Source: an uncultured Granulosicoccaceae bacterium (lineage in GTDB: Bacteria; Pseudomonadota; Gammaproteobacteria; Granulosicoccales; Granulosicoccaceae). From it: a DNA stretch of 34,555 bases. The notes under the pieces were generated by a model. The model ran no database searches. It had not been told where the DNA came from and was given only the letters and a program-made list of their open reading frames with translations. How positions within the stretch are numbered: the first letter of the stretch is position 1; every line of letters begins with the position of its first letter. The stretch spans positions 1 to 34,555 of the forward strand of contig CALISD010000164.1 in NCBI GenBank assembly GCA_938041955.1, written 5' to 3'. A program made the position numbers and the translations under genes. This document shows, piece after piece, positions 24,046 to 32,465 of the stretch.

Positions 24046-24831
24046 GTGGCAAAAAGCAAATTCTATGTAGTATGGCAAGGCCACCAAACAGGCATTTTCA
24101 CCGATTGGGAAACGTGCAGACAACAGGTACAAGGTGTCGCCGGTGCCAAGTACAAATCATTTCCTACCCTCGCCGAAGCTGAAGCCGCATTCAATGGCGG
24201 CCCGACAACTGCACGCAAATCTTCTGCAACCGGTAGCAGCAAAGCAGAGACAAAAAAACCAGGCAACCGAAACTCACCAAAGACCTGGTCAGCCAAAGAA
24301 CTCACCACCCTCACCGAAGACACTTTCATTTATACCGACGGCGGGTGCGAGCCAAACCCGGGTGAAGCAGGCTCTGGTATGGCCATCTACCGCGATGGCA
24401 AGATTGATGAACTCTGGTATGGCCTTTACAACCCCAACGGCACCAACAATACCGCCGAATTAAATGCGCTACATCAAGCATTGATAATTGCAGAACAAGA
24501 GATAAAGAAAAATCGCAGCGTGGCTATTCTTTGTGACTCAAAGTATTCAATACAATGTGTCACTCAATGGGCGGTAGGCTGGGAGAAAAAAGGCTGGACC
24601 AAACCCAGTGGTGAAATTAAAAACCTTGATCTAATCAAAGAACAGTACTACTTATACCAGTCAATTAAAGATCAAGTAAAAGTGCTGCACGTGAATGGTC
24701 ACGTAGGCGTAGAAGGCAACGAGCTGGCAGACCGCATGTCGATTATTGCGATGGAAGAAAAGAACCCGGAGTTCTGTCTCTATCCGGATAAAATCGACAT
24801 CGATCAAATCCTGGCGCTGCGCGCCGGATAG
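24046..24831 (+). CDS. rnhA: Ribonuclease HI with N-terminal viroplasmin-like domain
   Basis: The 261-residue protein has two parts. Residues 1-50 (KFYVVWQGHQTGIFTDWETC, then YKSFPTLAEAEAAF) form the caulimovirus viroplasmin-like domain that binds RNA:DNA hybrids in eukaryotic RNase H1. A Lys/Ser-rich linker leads to an RNase H fold (about 92-235) with the four metal-binding acids in YTDGG, NTAELNAL, LCDSKY and NELADR. It removes RNA from hybrids such as Okazaki primers or R-loops. The start is GTG at 24046, chosen because the viroplasmin domain begins right after it and no ATG precedes that domain. The ribosome binding site is weak. It is not coupled to cobS (about 107 bp gap). Confidence 0.93.
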   Translation: MAKSKFYVVWQGHQTGIFTDWETCRQQVQGVAGAKYKSFPTLAEAEAAFNGGPTTARKSSATGSSKAETKKPGNRNSPKTWSAKELTTLTEDTFIYTDGGCEPNPGEAGSGMAIYRDGKIDELWYGLYNPNGTNNTAELNALHQALIIAEQEIKKNRSVAILCDSKYSIQCVTQWAVGWEKKGWTKPSGEIKNLDLIKEQYYLYQSIKDQVKVLHVNGHVGVEGNELADRMSIIAMEEKNPEFCLYPDKIDIDQILALRAG

Positions 24832-24832
24832 C

Positions 24833-25066
24833 TCACGTACAGGGGCGGAATAAACATGCGCATGCATAGATCGCCATTAAAAACTCCCGGTAAAAATCGA
24901 TAAAGCCAGTTGTGCACCAACGTCGATCACCGGTGAGCACCAGGCCATTGTATAGTTTTGCCCCCGAACCCGGATGCGCCCGGCTTTCACCTGGATACTC
25001 CTCAAGCAATATCTGCATTTCAGCAGGCATGGCTTGTGTACGGATTTCCCGCGTGTGAAAATTCAC
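24833..25066 (-). pseudogene. Possible truncated hemerythrin-like (HHE) gene
   Basis: A minus-strand frame encodes about 77 residues from GTG 25066 (TTG 25072 is an alternative). Its first 35 residues (MPAEMQILLEEYPGESRAHP region) recall the N-terminus of small hemerythrin-domain proteins, which often read MP-EM-LL-YPRE-W-AHP. None of the later iron-binding His/Glu motifs follow, and the remainder is unlike the family. I infer a decayed remnant between rnhA and the reductase gene. The match is from memory and short, so chance is possible. Otherwise this 270-base gap has no recognised feature. Confidence 0.28.
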
Positions 25067-25103
25067 GACCAACTATTCAAAGGCTTGACCTATAGATCTA
25101 TGT

Positions 25104-26084
25104 CTAACTGAACCGTGCACGATCATGAGGCGCTGTAAAATCAACAACCGGCCCAAATGGAATCACACGCGACGGGTTAATAGACTCATGACTTGCGTAG
25201 TAGTGGTCTTTGATGTGCTGCATGTTTACAGTCGCGGCAACCCCTGGCTGTTGATACAAGTCCCGTACATAACCCGATAGATTCTCATAGTCCACTATGC
25301 GTCGAATGTTGCATTTAAAGTGCCCTACATACACAGGGTCAAAGCGGACAAGCGTGGTGAAGAGTCGCCAATCCGCTTCGGTTATCGTGTTACCGGTTAA
25401 GTAACGCCGCCTTGATAAACGATCATCAAGCCAGTCAAGCGAATCGAATAATGGCACCACGGCTTCTGCGTATGCTTTCTGTGTTGTTGCAAAACCTGCC
25501 TTGTAAACCCCGTTGTTAACCGTGTCGTAAATGCGGTCATTTAACGCATCAATCTCCTGCCGCAATGGCACGGGATAGTAGTCACCTTTAATAGCACCGA
25601 TACCATCAAAAGCTGAATTGAACATACGTATGATCTCAGGCGACTCATTCGACACGATGGTATGGCTTTGCTTGTCCCATAGTACCGGCACCGTGACACG
25701 GCCAGAGTAATCAGGCATAGCCGCCGTGTATATTTGGTACATATAGTCAGCGTTGTTTACAGTATCGGGCACCACCCCGTCACCCGATTGAAACGTCCAG
25801 CCCTTATCCGCCATGTACCAATGTACAGTTGAAATTGAAATCATATCTTCAAGCCCTTTAAGGGCACGAAAGATCAACGTGCGGTGTGCCCAGGGGCATG
25901 CCAATGACACATAAAGATGATATCGACCTGCTTCGGCTTTGAATCCGGACTCACCACTCGATCCCACAGAGCCGTCAGCGGTTATCCAGCTGCGAAACTG
26001 CGGTGCTTTACGAACGAATCGACCGCCACTGGATTCAGTGTCGTACCACTGATCAACCCATTCGCCGTGTTGCAATAGCCCCAT
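25104..26084 (-). CDS. yqjG: Glutathionyl-hydroquinone reductase (YqjG/ECM4 family)
   Basis: This 326-residue Xi-class glutathione transferase reduces glutathionyl-hydroquinones to free hydroquinones in the cytoplasm. The N-terminal thioredoxin-like domain carries the catalytic cysteine in SLACPWAHRTLI (about residues 60-71). SNESPEIIRMFN follows, where the glutamate and serine contact glutathione. The helical C-terminal domain contains YLTGNTITEADWRLFTTLVRFD, a hallmark of the family. Length fits E. coli YqjG. It lies 76 bp downstream of the CDGSH/FMN protein gene on the same strand and is probably in one transcript with it, suggesting a shared role in redox or quinone stress. Confidence 0.93.
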   Translation of the reverse strand: MGLLQHGEWVDQWYDTESSGGRFVRKAPQFRSWITADGSVGSSGESGFKAEAGRYHLYVSLACPWAHRTLIFRALKGLEDMISISTVHWYMADKGWTFQSGDGVVPDTVNNADYMYQIYTAAMPDYSGRVTVPVLWDKQSHTIVSNESPEIIRMFNSAFDGIGAIKGDYYPVPLRQEIDALNDRIYDTVNNGVYKAGFATTQKAYAEAVVPLFDSLDWLDDRLSRRRYLTGNTITEADWRLFTTLVRFDPVYVGHFKCNIRRIVDYENLSGYVRDLYQQPGVAATVNMQHIKDHYYASHESINPSRVIPFGPVVDFTAPHDRARFS

Positions 26085-26160
26085 ATGAAACTCCGAGTGT
26101 TCTTAACATTTTAATGGTTGTGTGCGTTGAACTTCTGACTAAGGTCTGCTTATGTTCAGT

Positions 26161-27693
26161 CTAGCCACCCACACCGGCAAAGCGAACACCACTGAGGTCT
26201 GCCATCTCACGCTTCCATGAAGTAATATCGTCGATGCAAAGTTTAGACAGATCATCATGTCCACAAGCGCGCGCTAAAACCTGCATCAATTCGACACTCG
26301 CACCGAAATAGCGGGCCAATTTCTCAGCCGCTGGCTGCACATGTAAACGCTCTCTGAGTTCCGGTTTCTGGGTAGCCACACCTACCGGACAATTGTTTGA
26401 ATTGCACATTCTTGCAGCGATACAACCCACCGCCTGCATGGCAGAATTAGAAACAGCAATAGCATCTGCACCTAGCGCCATGGCTTTAACAAAGTCTTCG
26501 GCTACACGTAAACCACCGGTAATAACCAATGTGACCTCATTACCCGTCTTGGCATTCAGGTGTTTACGCGCACGTGCCAGTGCTGGAATGGTAGGCACTG
26601 ATATATTGTTCCGAAAGATCAACGGTGCCGCACCGGTACCACCACCACGGCCATCAAGAATGATGTAGTCAGCGCTGGCCTCAAGGGCGAAATCTATATC
26701 CGCTTCAATGCGATTGGCAGACAACTTAAAACCGATGGGTATGCCACCAGAACGCTCCCGAACTTCATCGGCCAATTTACGAAAGTCGGAAGCGCTATGC
26801 AGGTCGGGAAACGTTGATGGTGAGATGGCACTTTGCCCGGGCTCAAGCCCGCGCACTTCTGCAATTTTTCCTTGTACTTTGTTACCCGGTAAGTGCCCGC
26901 CCGTGCCGGTCTTCGCGCCCTGCCCGCCTTTAAAGTGAAAAGCCTGCACCCGTTCAACCAGATCGATATTCCAGCCAAATCTTGCTGAAGCTAACTCATA
27001 GAAGTAGCGTGAATTTTCTTCCTGCTCTTCATTTAACATTCCCCCTTCACCGGAACAGATTCCGGTACCGGCAAGTTCAGCGCCACGCGATAACGCTGTT
27101 TTCGCTTCTTCTGAAAGTGCTCCGTAGCTCATGTCAGACACAAACAGCGGAATCTCGAGTGACAGAGGCTTTTTAGCACGCGGACCGATTGTCACGGAAG
27201 TGGACACCGCATGATCATCCAGCAAAGGTTTCTGTGCCATTTGAGCTGGCAAAATTTGTATGTCATCCCAATGCGGCAGATCTTTCCGCGGCACACCCAT
27301 GGAACCCATTTCGCCGTGGTGACCCAGTTTCGAAAGACCGTCTCGCGCCAACTCATGGATACGAGCCACGGTCGGTTCCTCAGGTGTTGGCGCCGCCACC
27401 GGTACAGCATTTTTCGCTTTCGCTGCAGGTGCCGGATCACCCACTGCCAGCGCTCCTAATGTTGCGTGGCTACCATCGCAAAATGGTGAGTCTGCGGTCG
27501 CTTTACACTGACACAACGCCTTATCGCCCGAGCTTTCAGCGGTGAATTTCAGCGGCTCGATGTCTGTGCCTCGATGAGAGCCATCGCAAAACGGTTGACT
27601 GGCAGATTTGCCACATCGGCACCAAAAGTATTCCTTACCAGCTTCGAGCGTTACTTTCGCAGGCACTTTCGCTGCAATAATCGGGGTCGCCAT
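26161..27693 (-). CDS. CDGSH iron-sulfur / FMN glutamate-synthase-like fusion protein
   Basis: The 510-residue protein has two CDGSH-type 2Fe-2S motifs at its N-terminus: Cys25, Cys27, Cys36, His40 and Cys61, Cys63, Cys72, His76. An Ala/Pro linker (about 85-107) follows. Residues about 110-500 are the FMN-binding barrel of the glutamate synthase large subunit: SDMSYGALSEEAK, GTGICSGEGGM, FKGGQGAKTGTGG, ILDGRGGGTGAAP, and a CNSNNCPVGVATQ cysteine cluster near residues 430-440. It lacks the amidotransferase domain and GXGXG helix of true GltB, so it is unlikely to make glutamate from glutamine on its own. It is probably a redox enzyme whose substrate is unknown. It is divergent from a LysR regulator and upstream of the yqjG-like gene. 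Confidence 0.88.
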   Translation of the reverse strand: MATPIIAAKVPAKVTLEAGKEYFWCRCGKSASQPFCDGSHRGTDIEPLKFTAESSGDKALCQCKATADSPFCDGSHATLGALAVGDPAPAAKAKNAVPVAAPTPEEPTVARIHELARDGLSKLGHHGEMGSMGVPRKDLPHWDDIQILPAQMAQKPLLDDHAVSTSVTIGPRAKKPLSLEIPLFVSDMSYGALSEEAKTALSRGAELAGTGICSGEGGMLNEEQEENSRYFYELASARFGWNIDLVERVQAFHFKGGQGAKTGTGGHLPGNKVQGKIAEVRGLEPGQSAISPSTFPDLHSASDFRKLADEVRERSGGIPIGFKLSANRIEADIDFALEASADYIILDGRGGGTGAAPLIFRNNISVPTIPALARARKHLNAKTGNEVTLVITGGLRVAEDFVKAMALGADAIAVSNSAMQAVGCIAARMCNSNNCPVGVATQKPELRERLHVQPAAEKLARYFGASVELMQVLARACGHDDLSKLCIDDITSWKREMADLSGVRFAGVGG

Positions 27694-27866
27694 ATGTCTG
27701 TTCCATCGGTGGTCGGGGTTAAAAGACTAAACCTATTTAGCTCAGCAACCGACTTAATTTTCATCGCAGCCAGACACTCATGGTGCCAAACAAGCCTGTC
27801 ACACAGTTGCGCCAGACAATAATATAGGGTTACCATAATTAGACCAGATGGAATCCTTAGAACACA

Positions 27867-27887
27867 TTATTCTATAAATCAGAACAA
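27867..27887. promoter_or_regulatory. Dyad operator candidate in the LysR divergent region
   Basis: An imperfect palindrome TTATTCT-N7-AGAACAA lies 12 bases before the lysR start. The inner arms TTCT/AGAA are exact, and the outer TT and AA also pair. The form fits the T-N11-A type sites of LysR regulators and overlaps the probable lysR promoter, so autoregulation and control of the divergent CDGSH gene (about 175 bp away) are both possible. Confidence 0.4.
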
Positions 27888-27899
27888 TTAGTTAAACCC

Positions 27900-28790
27900 A
27901 TGGGACAACTGGAAGATCTTCATGCCTTTGTGCAAATTGTCGAGCACGAAAGCATAGGCAAAGCCGCCGCCGCAATGGGTATTGCGAAATCTGCAATGAG
28001 CCGTAAATTACGATTGCTCGAAGAACGTATGCAGACAGAACTGATCGTCAGAACCACTCGCCAATGGGCGTTGACTGAAGCTGGACGACAATACTACGAA
28101 CGCGGTTTAAATGTCGTCATCGCCTTTCAAGAACTCGATAAAACTGTGCAGAGTGAACGCGGTGATCTTGCAGGCGTGATTCGCATGTCAGTCCCGCTTT
28201 ACTTTGGCAAGTCGGTGTTAACGCAACCGCTGCTTGAATTTGCTGAAGCTCACCCCGATGTGCATTTGAAAATCGACTTCAGCGATAGAATGGTTGATGT
28301 GGTTCGGGAGAATTACGATTTTGTGGTACGCATTGCCAACCTTCCCGACTCCTCACTGATAGCAAGAAAGCTCTGCGAAGCGCAACATGTGTTTTGTGCC
28401 AGTGCTAAGTATCTTGAAGCCAGCCCTGCCCTTAATACGCTTCATGACCTGCAACACCATAAGATAATTCAATTCGGACCATCGCAACGCTTCAAGTGGA
28501 CAGCCAAAACACCCACAGGCAAAATGGAGTCAGTGTCTTTAAGCGCATCATTGAACTCAGACGATGGCGCGTTTTTGATTGACGCAGCAACACAAGGACT
28601 GGGAGTCACACGGGTACCGGACTTCATGGTTGAAGCTGCATTAAAGTCCGGGGAACTGGTACGGGTACTTGAACACTCAAAACCTGATCCAAAGGGGATA
28701 TTTGCCGTTTACCCTGCTACTAAATACCTGCCTGCACGAACCCGGGCACTGCTTGATTTTCTGGTCTCTCGGGTATCAAAAAAACCGTAG
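27900..28790 (+). CDS. LysR-family transcriptional regulator
   Basis: The 296-residue protein has an N-terminal winged helix-turn-helix (residues 1-60; LEDLHAFVQIVEHESIGKAA then SAMSRKLRLLEERM) and a periplasmic-binding-protein-like effector domain (about 90-290; GVIRMSVPLYFGKSVLTQPL). It belongs to the group often annotated near AaeR/DmlR-like regulators. The effector is not predictable from the sequence. Divergent placement from the CDGSH/FMN and hydroquinone-reductase genes suggests it controls them, perhaps in response to a quinone or other electrophile. That is inference from layout. No strong ribosome binding site precedes the ATG. Confidence 0.9.
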   Translation: MGQLEDLHAFVQIVEHESIGKAAAAMGIAKSAMSRKLRLLEERMQTELIVRTTRQWALTEAGRQYYERGLNVVIAFQELDKTVQSERGDLAGVIRMSVPLYFGKSVLTQPLLEFAEAHPDVHLKIDFSDRMVDVVRENYDFVVRIANLPDSSLIARKLCEAQHVFCASAKYLEASPALNTLHDLQHHKIIQFGPSQRFKWTAKTPTGKMESVSLSASLNSDDGAFLIDAATQGLGVTRVPDFMVEAALKSGELVRVLEHSKPDPKGIFAVYPATKYLPARTRALLDFLVSRVSKKP

Positions 28791-28824
28791 TAACACAGCA
28801 AGCCATGTAGCTGGGCGGCGGCCA

Positions 28825-29598
28825 CTACTCGACAGGCCGTTCCAACGATTCAAACGCCTGAAATATCCAGTTGCGAATAGCCAATACCATCGTTGTTCCC
28901 TGGCGTTGATCAAGCGGCAGCTTTCTCTCTTCTCGTACTGTGTCATCAAAAAGCTGCCCGATCGAATGCAGTCGTTCCATAACCTGCTGCTTGGCAACGA
29001 TTGATATATCGCCATTTTTCACCAGCCGCAAACAACCCTCTTCATTAAAATTTGCATTAAAGAATGGCCCTTGCACTTCTTTTCGAAAGTACTGCTCGAT
29101 TGGTCCATTGGGCTGCCAGTTAAAATTGCTGGAGATCCTTGGCTTTACACGGTTGCCGGGCAACAGCTCAATTAACTTCATGCGATCAAGTCTGGCGAGG
29201 TAACGGATACCTTCCACTTCAGTCAGCTCATAGCGATCAAGTATGTCGGCAAAGCTCCAATGGTTTACCAGGCAATAGGCCACCAGTAACAGCTTGGTGT
29301 CACCGACCAGTTCACCCTCTTGCTCAAGCGACAGCGACTGCAGCTGCTTGCCTGCATCCTCACTCAGCCGCACTAGATCACCGAGTTCAATACCAAGGAT
29401 CTCGCAAATCCGATCCAGCCTGGAGAGCGTCATATTGCCGCTTGAAAACATCTGCTTTACCGCAGATTCAGACAACTCTAGCTCCTGGGCCAACTCACGA
29501 TACGTCACCCCTTTGAGCTTCAGCTGAGTTTTCAGCTCGTAAACCAATCGCGTCGCTTGTGCCATGAAGTACCGTTTTTTTGAACCAGAGAGATTCAT
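28825..29598 (-). CDS. XRE-family helix-turn-helix regulator
   Basis: The 257-residue protein has a Cro/CI-type helix-turn-helix at about residues 15-75 (LKLKGVTYRELAQELELSESAVKQMFSSGNMTLSRLDRICEILGI). The remaining 180 residues may include a second winged-helix-like segment (ADILDRYELTEVEGIRYLARLDRMKLIELLPGNRVKPR) and a helical C-terminus. It probably acts as a repressor with a C-terminal sensing or oligomerisation region. An ATG 11 codons downstream (29565) is an alternative start and would begin just before the DNA-binding domain. The gene is divergent from pspA, with 80 bp between starts, so it likely regulates the pspA-membrane protein pair and itself. Its 3' end is 34 bp from that of the LysR gene. 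Confidence 0.86.
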   Translation of the reverse strand: MNLSGSKKRYFMAQATRLVYELKTQLKLKGVTYRELAQELELSESAVKQMFSSGNMTLSRLDRICEILGIELGDLVRLSEDAGKQLQSLSLEQEGELVGDTKLLLVAYCLVNHWSFADILDRYELTEVEGIRYLARLDRMKLIELLPGNRVKPRISSNFNWQPNGPIEQYFRKEVQGPFFNANFNEEGCLRLVKNGDISIVAKQQVMERLHSIGQLFDDTVREERKLPLDQRQGTTMVLAIRNWIFQAFESLERPVE

Positions 29599-29678
29599 AT
29601 TTTAGACGATTTTCAATAAGGTGGCGAAATACTGCCTCCCGGCCGACACTAGCTCTACATTCAACGTCAGGAGCAGCA

Positions 29679-30347
29679 ATGAATATCTTCAAACGCATAG
29701 TCACTACCGTCCATTGCGGAGTCGACCGGACCGTCGCGAGCATGGAGAACCACGAAGCCATAGTGGATGCCGCACTGAAGGAAAGCCGCGAAGCATTGAT
29801 GCGAGCAAAAATTCGTCTGGCACGACTGGAAAAGGATGGCAAAAAGCAACAAGACCGATCCACTGAACTGGCCAGCGAAATAGAACTGTGGGCCGACCGT
29901 GCCCGCAGCAGCGCGGAGCACGATCGTCAAAAAGCACTCGCCTGTTTACAGCGCAAACAGCAGCGTGAAAGGGAATTGATAAAGGTTCGCGAGCAGCTTG
30001 CAGAACACCAAAGCATCATCAAAAAAGTTCATGGCAGTATTGAAGAGTCCAGCAACAGAGTGGAAGCACTGCAACATCAACGCAATCATATGCGCTCACG
30101 TGAGGCGGCAGCCCATGCTGGCTCGATAATACATAACCTTGATGGCCGAATGGGTGATGACGTCGAGAATGCCATTGAGAGGTGGGAAATCAAAGTCGGT
30201 CAATCAGAGATTATGAATGACACTTATCTTTCCGCTCACACACCAGACGATGATCTGGCTACAGAATTTAATACCACTGAAGAGAACCTGCGCCTGGAAG
30301 CTGAATTAGATGAACTAATAAATCAGGGAGGTAACAACAATGAATAA
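29679..30347 (+). CDS. pspA: PspA/IM30-family protein
   Basis: Starting at ATG 29679, which has AGGAG seven bases upstream, the product is 222 residues: MNIFKRIVTTVHCGVDRTVASMENHE and then a long coiled coil (about 30-170) rich in Lys, Glu, Arg and Gln. This is the N-terminal amphipathic helix plus helical hairpin of the PspA/Vipp1/IM30 (ESCRT-III-like) family, which binds stressed inner membrane. The C-terminal tail is acidic. No pspBC, pspF or clear sigma-54 promoter is nearby, so control is not E. coli-like. The last eight bases overlap the next gene, and the overlap region carries a strong GGGAGG site. A long in-frame extension upstream (to 29580) has no ribosome binding site and would overlap the XRE gene. 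Confidence 0.85.
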   Translation: MNIFKRIVTTVHCGVDRTVASMENHEAIVDAALKESREALMRAKIRLARLEKDGKKQQDRSTELASEIELWADRARSSAEHDRQKALACLQRKQQRERELIKVREQLAEHQSIIKKVHGSIEESSNRVEALQHQRNHMRSREAAAHAGSIIHNLDGRMGDDVENAIERWEIKVGQSEIMNDTYLSAHTPDDDLATEFNTTEENLRLEAELDELINQGGNNNE

Positions 30348-31761
30348 TGAAGTCATTTTTGAAGAGAAGATCGTAACCGTCGATCAGCCCGGTGCTGACC
30401 AACCCGCCGTTGACGAGACCTCACACTGGAATGCACCCACAGTAAAGTCGAATAAAAACACAACATCGAAAGAGACACCTGCTACCACACTCTTTGTATT
30501 GATTCGTAAATACGCGTCAGTTTCAGACGCACTAAGAGTGATGGGTGCACTTGCGGTAGCGACAGCGATGGGGCTGTTTCTACTGGAGGGGGTAGAAGTA
30601 CAAAACGATCTTTATCGATTCCTGACCATGCTCGGCTTAACAGCTGCACTAACCACTGCGGGCTTGCTTATGAGCACTATACTCAAAGAGCAGCGTGGTA
30701 GCCGGATGTTTATCGGCTTGGGGTTGTTGTCTATTCCAGTAAATTTTACCGTCTTTGGCGCTTTGATTTACTCAATTGTGCCGCAGGATGTTGTCACTTT
30801 CAGTTACCCGAGCTATGCACATTGGCAAGTCACCAACGCCAGTGAAGTTCCATTGGCCCTGGTGGCAGGCATTGCCGTATTGTTGCCCGTCGTCTGGTTA
30901 GGCTTCACAGTATTGGCCCGTTCAGAGCGATTGTGGCTTAGCACCACTTTACTGATTAGCAGTGCCTTTTTGATGATACCGGTAAGACAGGAACTATTCT
31001 CTGCCGGTATTGCCATTGCATCAGCCGCATCAATTTTCTGGTTAGTTCGAAGAAACCACAACAACTCGCTCGCACTAAAGACACCGGAAGGTCGCTTTGC
31101 TCTGGCACTGCTATTCATAGCCCCGATCATTATTGCTGTAAGAAGTTTGTTTCTATATGAGGCAAGTGGCATTTTAATGCTGACACTTGCGGGTTTATTT
31201 TATTTTTTCACACGGCAGTTAATATCACAGCGCAACGAGAGTAATTTTTATTCCGCCACACTGACGATAGTTGCCTCTTTAGCGGCACTGTTTATCAGTG
31301 TCACTGCAGCCGACGTTTTCGCATTCAAATGGTTGAATCAATGGAGTGTCATCTTAGGTTCAGTATGCGTACTATTACTGGCACTGGACATCAATAAGGT
31401 ATCACCGCATCGCCGCGTTGCTAATACAGTCAGTGTACTGATGGTCGGCATAGCAACAGCTGCGATGGTGATGCTGGCGCTTAGCACTTCAGTACCTGGC
31501 CTTATCGCCGCGGCGGCGGCTATTCTGGTAATGGTCTGTGTCTATGGCTACTTATTCAAAAAGTTCCCGGTCATTGGCTTAGCGCTGGTCGGCATCATCG
31601 CCATCCTAGCTCTCAACGCTCAGAATATCTGGCTTGCGGCATCACAAACCGGTTGGTGGGGCATAGGAGCGATAGGCGCTATTGCGATCATCTCAGGCTC
31701 TATGCTTGATCGCGCAGGGACAATTAAAGAAACGCGCTCACCCAACAAATCAGAAACGTAA
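30340..31761 (+). CDS. Polytopic membrane protein coupled to pspA
   Basis: The 473-residue protein has a hydrophilic, acidic first 50 residues and then about 13-14 hydrophobic segments running almost to the end. I do not recognise a transporter family or catalytic motif. The start is well supported: GGGAGGT lies nine bases upstream, inside the last codons of pspA, so the two products are probably made in fixed ratio and may form a complex, with PspA docking to this protein at the inner membrane. The final residues (RSPNKSET) and the stop abut the first element of the repeat array, which may have altered the C-terminus. Confidence 0.82.
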   Translation: MNNEVIFEEKIVTVDQPGADQPAVDETSHWNAPTVKSNKNTTSKETPATTLFVLIRKYASVSDALRVMGALAVATAMGLFLLEGVEVQNDLYRFLTMLGLTAALTTAGLLMSTILKEQRGSRMFIGLGLLSIPVNFTVFGALIYSIVPQDVVTFSYPSYAHWQVTNASEVPLALVAGIAVLLPVVWLGFTVLARSERLWLSTTLLISSAFLMIPVRQELFSAGIAIASAASIFWLVRRNHNNSLALKTPEGRFALALLFIAPIIIAVRSLFLYEASGILMLTLAGLFYFFTRQLISQRNESNFYSATLTIVASLAALFISVTAADVFAFKWLNQWSVILGSVCVLLLALDINKVSPHRRVANTVSVLMVGIATAAMVMLALSTSVPGLIAAAAAILVMVCVYGYLFKKFPVIGLALVGIIAILALNAQNIWLAASQTGWWGIGAIGAIAIISGSMLDRAGTIKETRSPNKSET

Positions 31762-31769
31762 ACGCAGAA

Positions 31770-31794
31770 CCTTGCTCATGCAGCGGGCTAGCTG
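31770..31794 (-). repeat. Array A half-unit (right arm only) at the membrane-protein stop codon
   Basis: Only the right arm is present (ccttgctcatgcagcggg and on). The bases before it (31758-31769) match the loop end of the other units, so the repeat starts at the TAA of the upstream gene. Confidence 0.75.
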
Positions 31795-31882
31795 AGATCA
31801 TCCAAGGCTGCTCGCTGCCTCCTACCATCCTTCGCGCAGCCACAGAAGCAACAAAGAAAACAGAATCAAGTAATAGACGATC

Positions 31883-31975
31883 AAGGTAACCCGCAGCGTG
31901 AGCAAGGCCAGACAACGCTCGCCCAGCAGCGCTACATCGTAAGCGCTGATCCTTGCTCACACACTGGCTACCTGA
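31883..31975 (-). repeat. Array A hairpin 1
   Basis: The left arm is 31883-31907, the loop 31908-31950 and the right arm 31951-31975. The right arm has several mismatches to the left arm (acactggc against acgcagcg). Confidence 0.8.
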
Positions 31976-32061
31976 GATCCACGGCAGCCCTCTACTCCTT
32001 ACCGTCCTTCGCACCTATAGAGAGACCGAAAACGGAAAAAATCATCAGTAATAGACTGATC

Positions 32062-32154
32062 AAGGTAACCCGCAGCGTAAGCAAGGCCGGATAGAGCTCA
32101 TAGAGCAACTTAACAGCGTTAACGCTGATCCTTGCTCACGCAGCGGGTTACCTG
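32062..32154 (-). repeat. Array A hairpin 2 (best preserved)
   Basis: The left arm is 32062-32086, the loop 32087-32129 and the right arm 32130-32154. The loop is close to the reverse complement of the array B loops and retains the taacagcgtta element. Confidence 0.85.
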
Positions 32155-32246
32155 GGATCGATGCACTAGAGCCTGCTGGTTTTCACTATGCTTCGCGCAG
32201 CCGTGGAAGCCGGAAAGTAAAACAGGTGCATCAGTAATTGACGATC

Positions 32247-32339
32247 AAGGCAACCCGCAGCGTGAGCAAGGCCAGACAACGCTCATCCCACAGACCAACA
32301 ACGTCATCACTGACCCGCGCTCACGCAGCACGCCGCCTG
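32247..32339 (-). repeat. Array A hairpin 3 (decayed right arm)
   Basis: The left arm 32247-32271 is intact except for one base. The right arm 32315-32339 has diverged (ccgcgctcacgcagcacg). A further left arm at 32425-32449 is the last recognisable piece of the array. Confidence 0.7.
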
Positions 32340-32465
32340 AAATCCATGCGCACCTGCCTTCGGCTACTCACCTTCCTTCGTTCGACCACAGAAGCCGGAA
32401 ACAACCATCAGCAATAGACCGATCAACGTAACCCGCAATCCAGCATGACCGGCTCATCGGATTGT

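Larger units (their letters stand above)
31758..32465 (-). repeat. Array A: degenerate tandem hairpin repeats (period about 180 bp)
   Basis: One half-unit and four stem-bearing units lie end to end, each with a 25-bp inverted repeat (left arm starts aaggtaacccgc). Left arms start at 31883, 32062, 32247 and 32425 (spacing 179, 185, 178). The loops (43 bases) and the inter-hairpin spacers (about 90 bases) are homologous between units and match array B after reverse complementing, so the array is in the opposite orientation to array B. Most stems are bordered by GATC. The last units are decayed. No real gene lies inside; the short frames here are shadows of the repeats. Confidence 0.88.

Noticed and set aside
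29620..29645. Sigma-54 promoter before pspA (TGGCGAAATACTGC)
   Set aside because: The GG and GC elements are one base too close for the -24/-12 spacing, and no PspF-type activator is nearby.
32132..32431. 99-residue frame inside array A
   Set aside because: It runs across repeat arms and spacers whose period is not constant modulo 3 and is not conserved as a reading frame between units.
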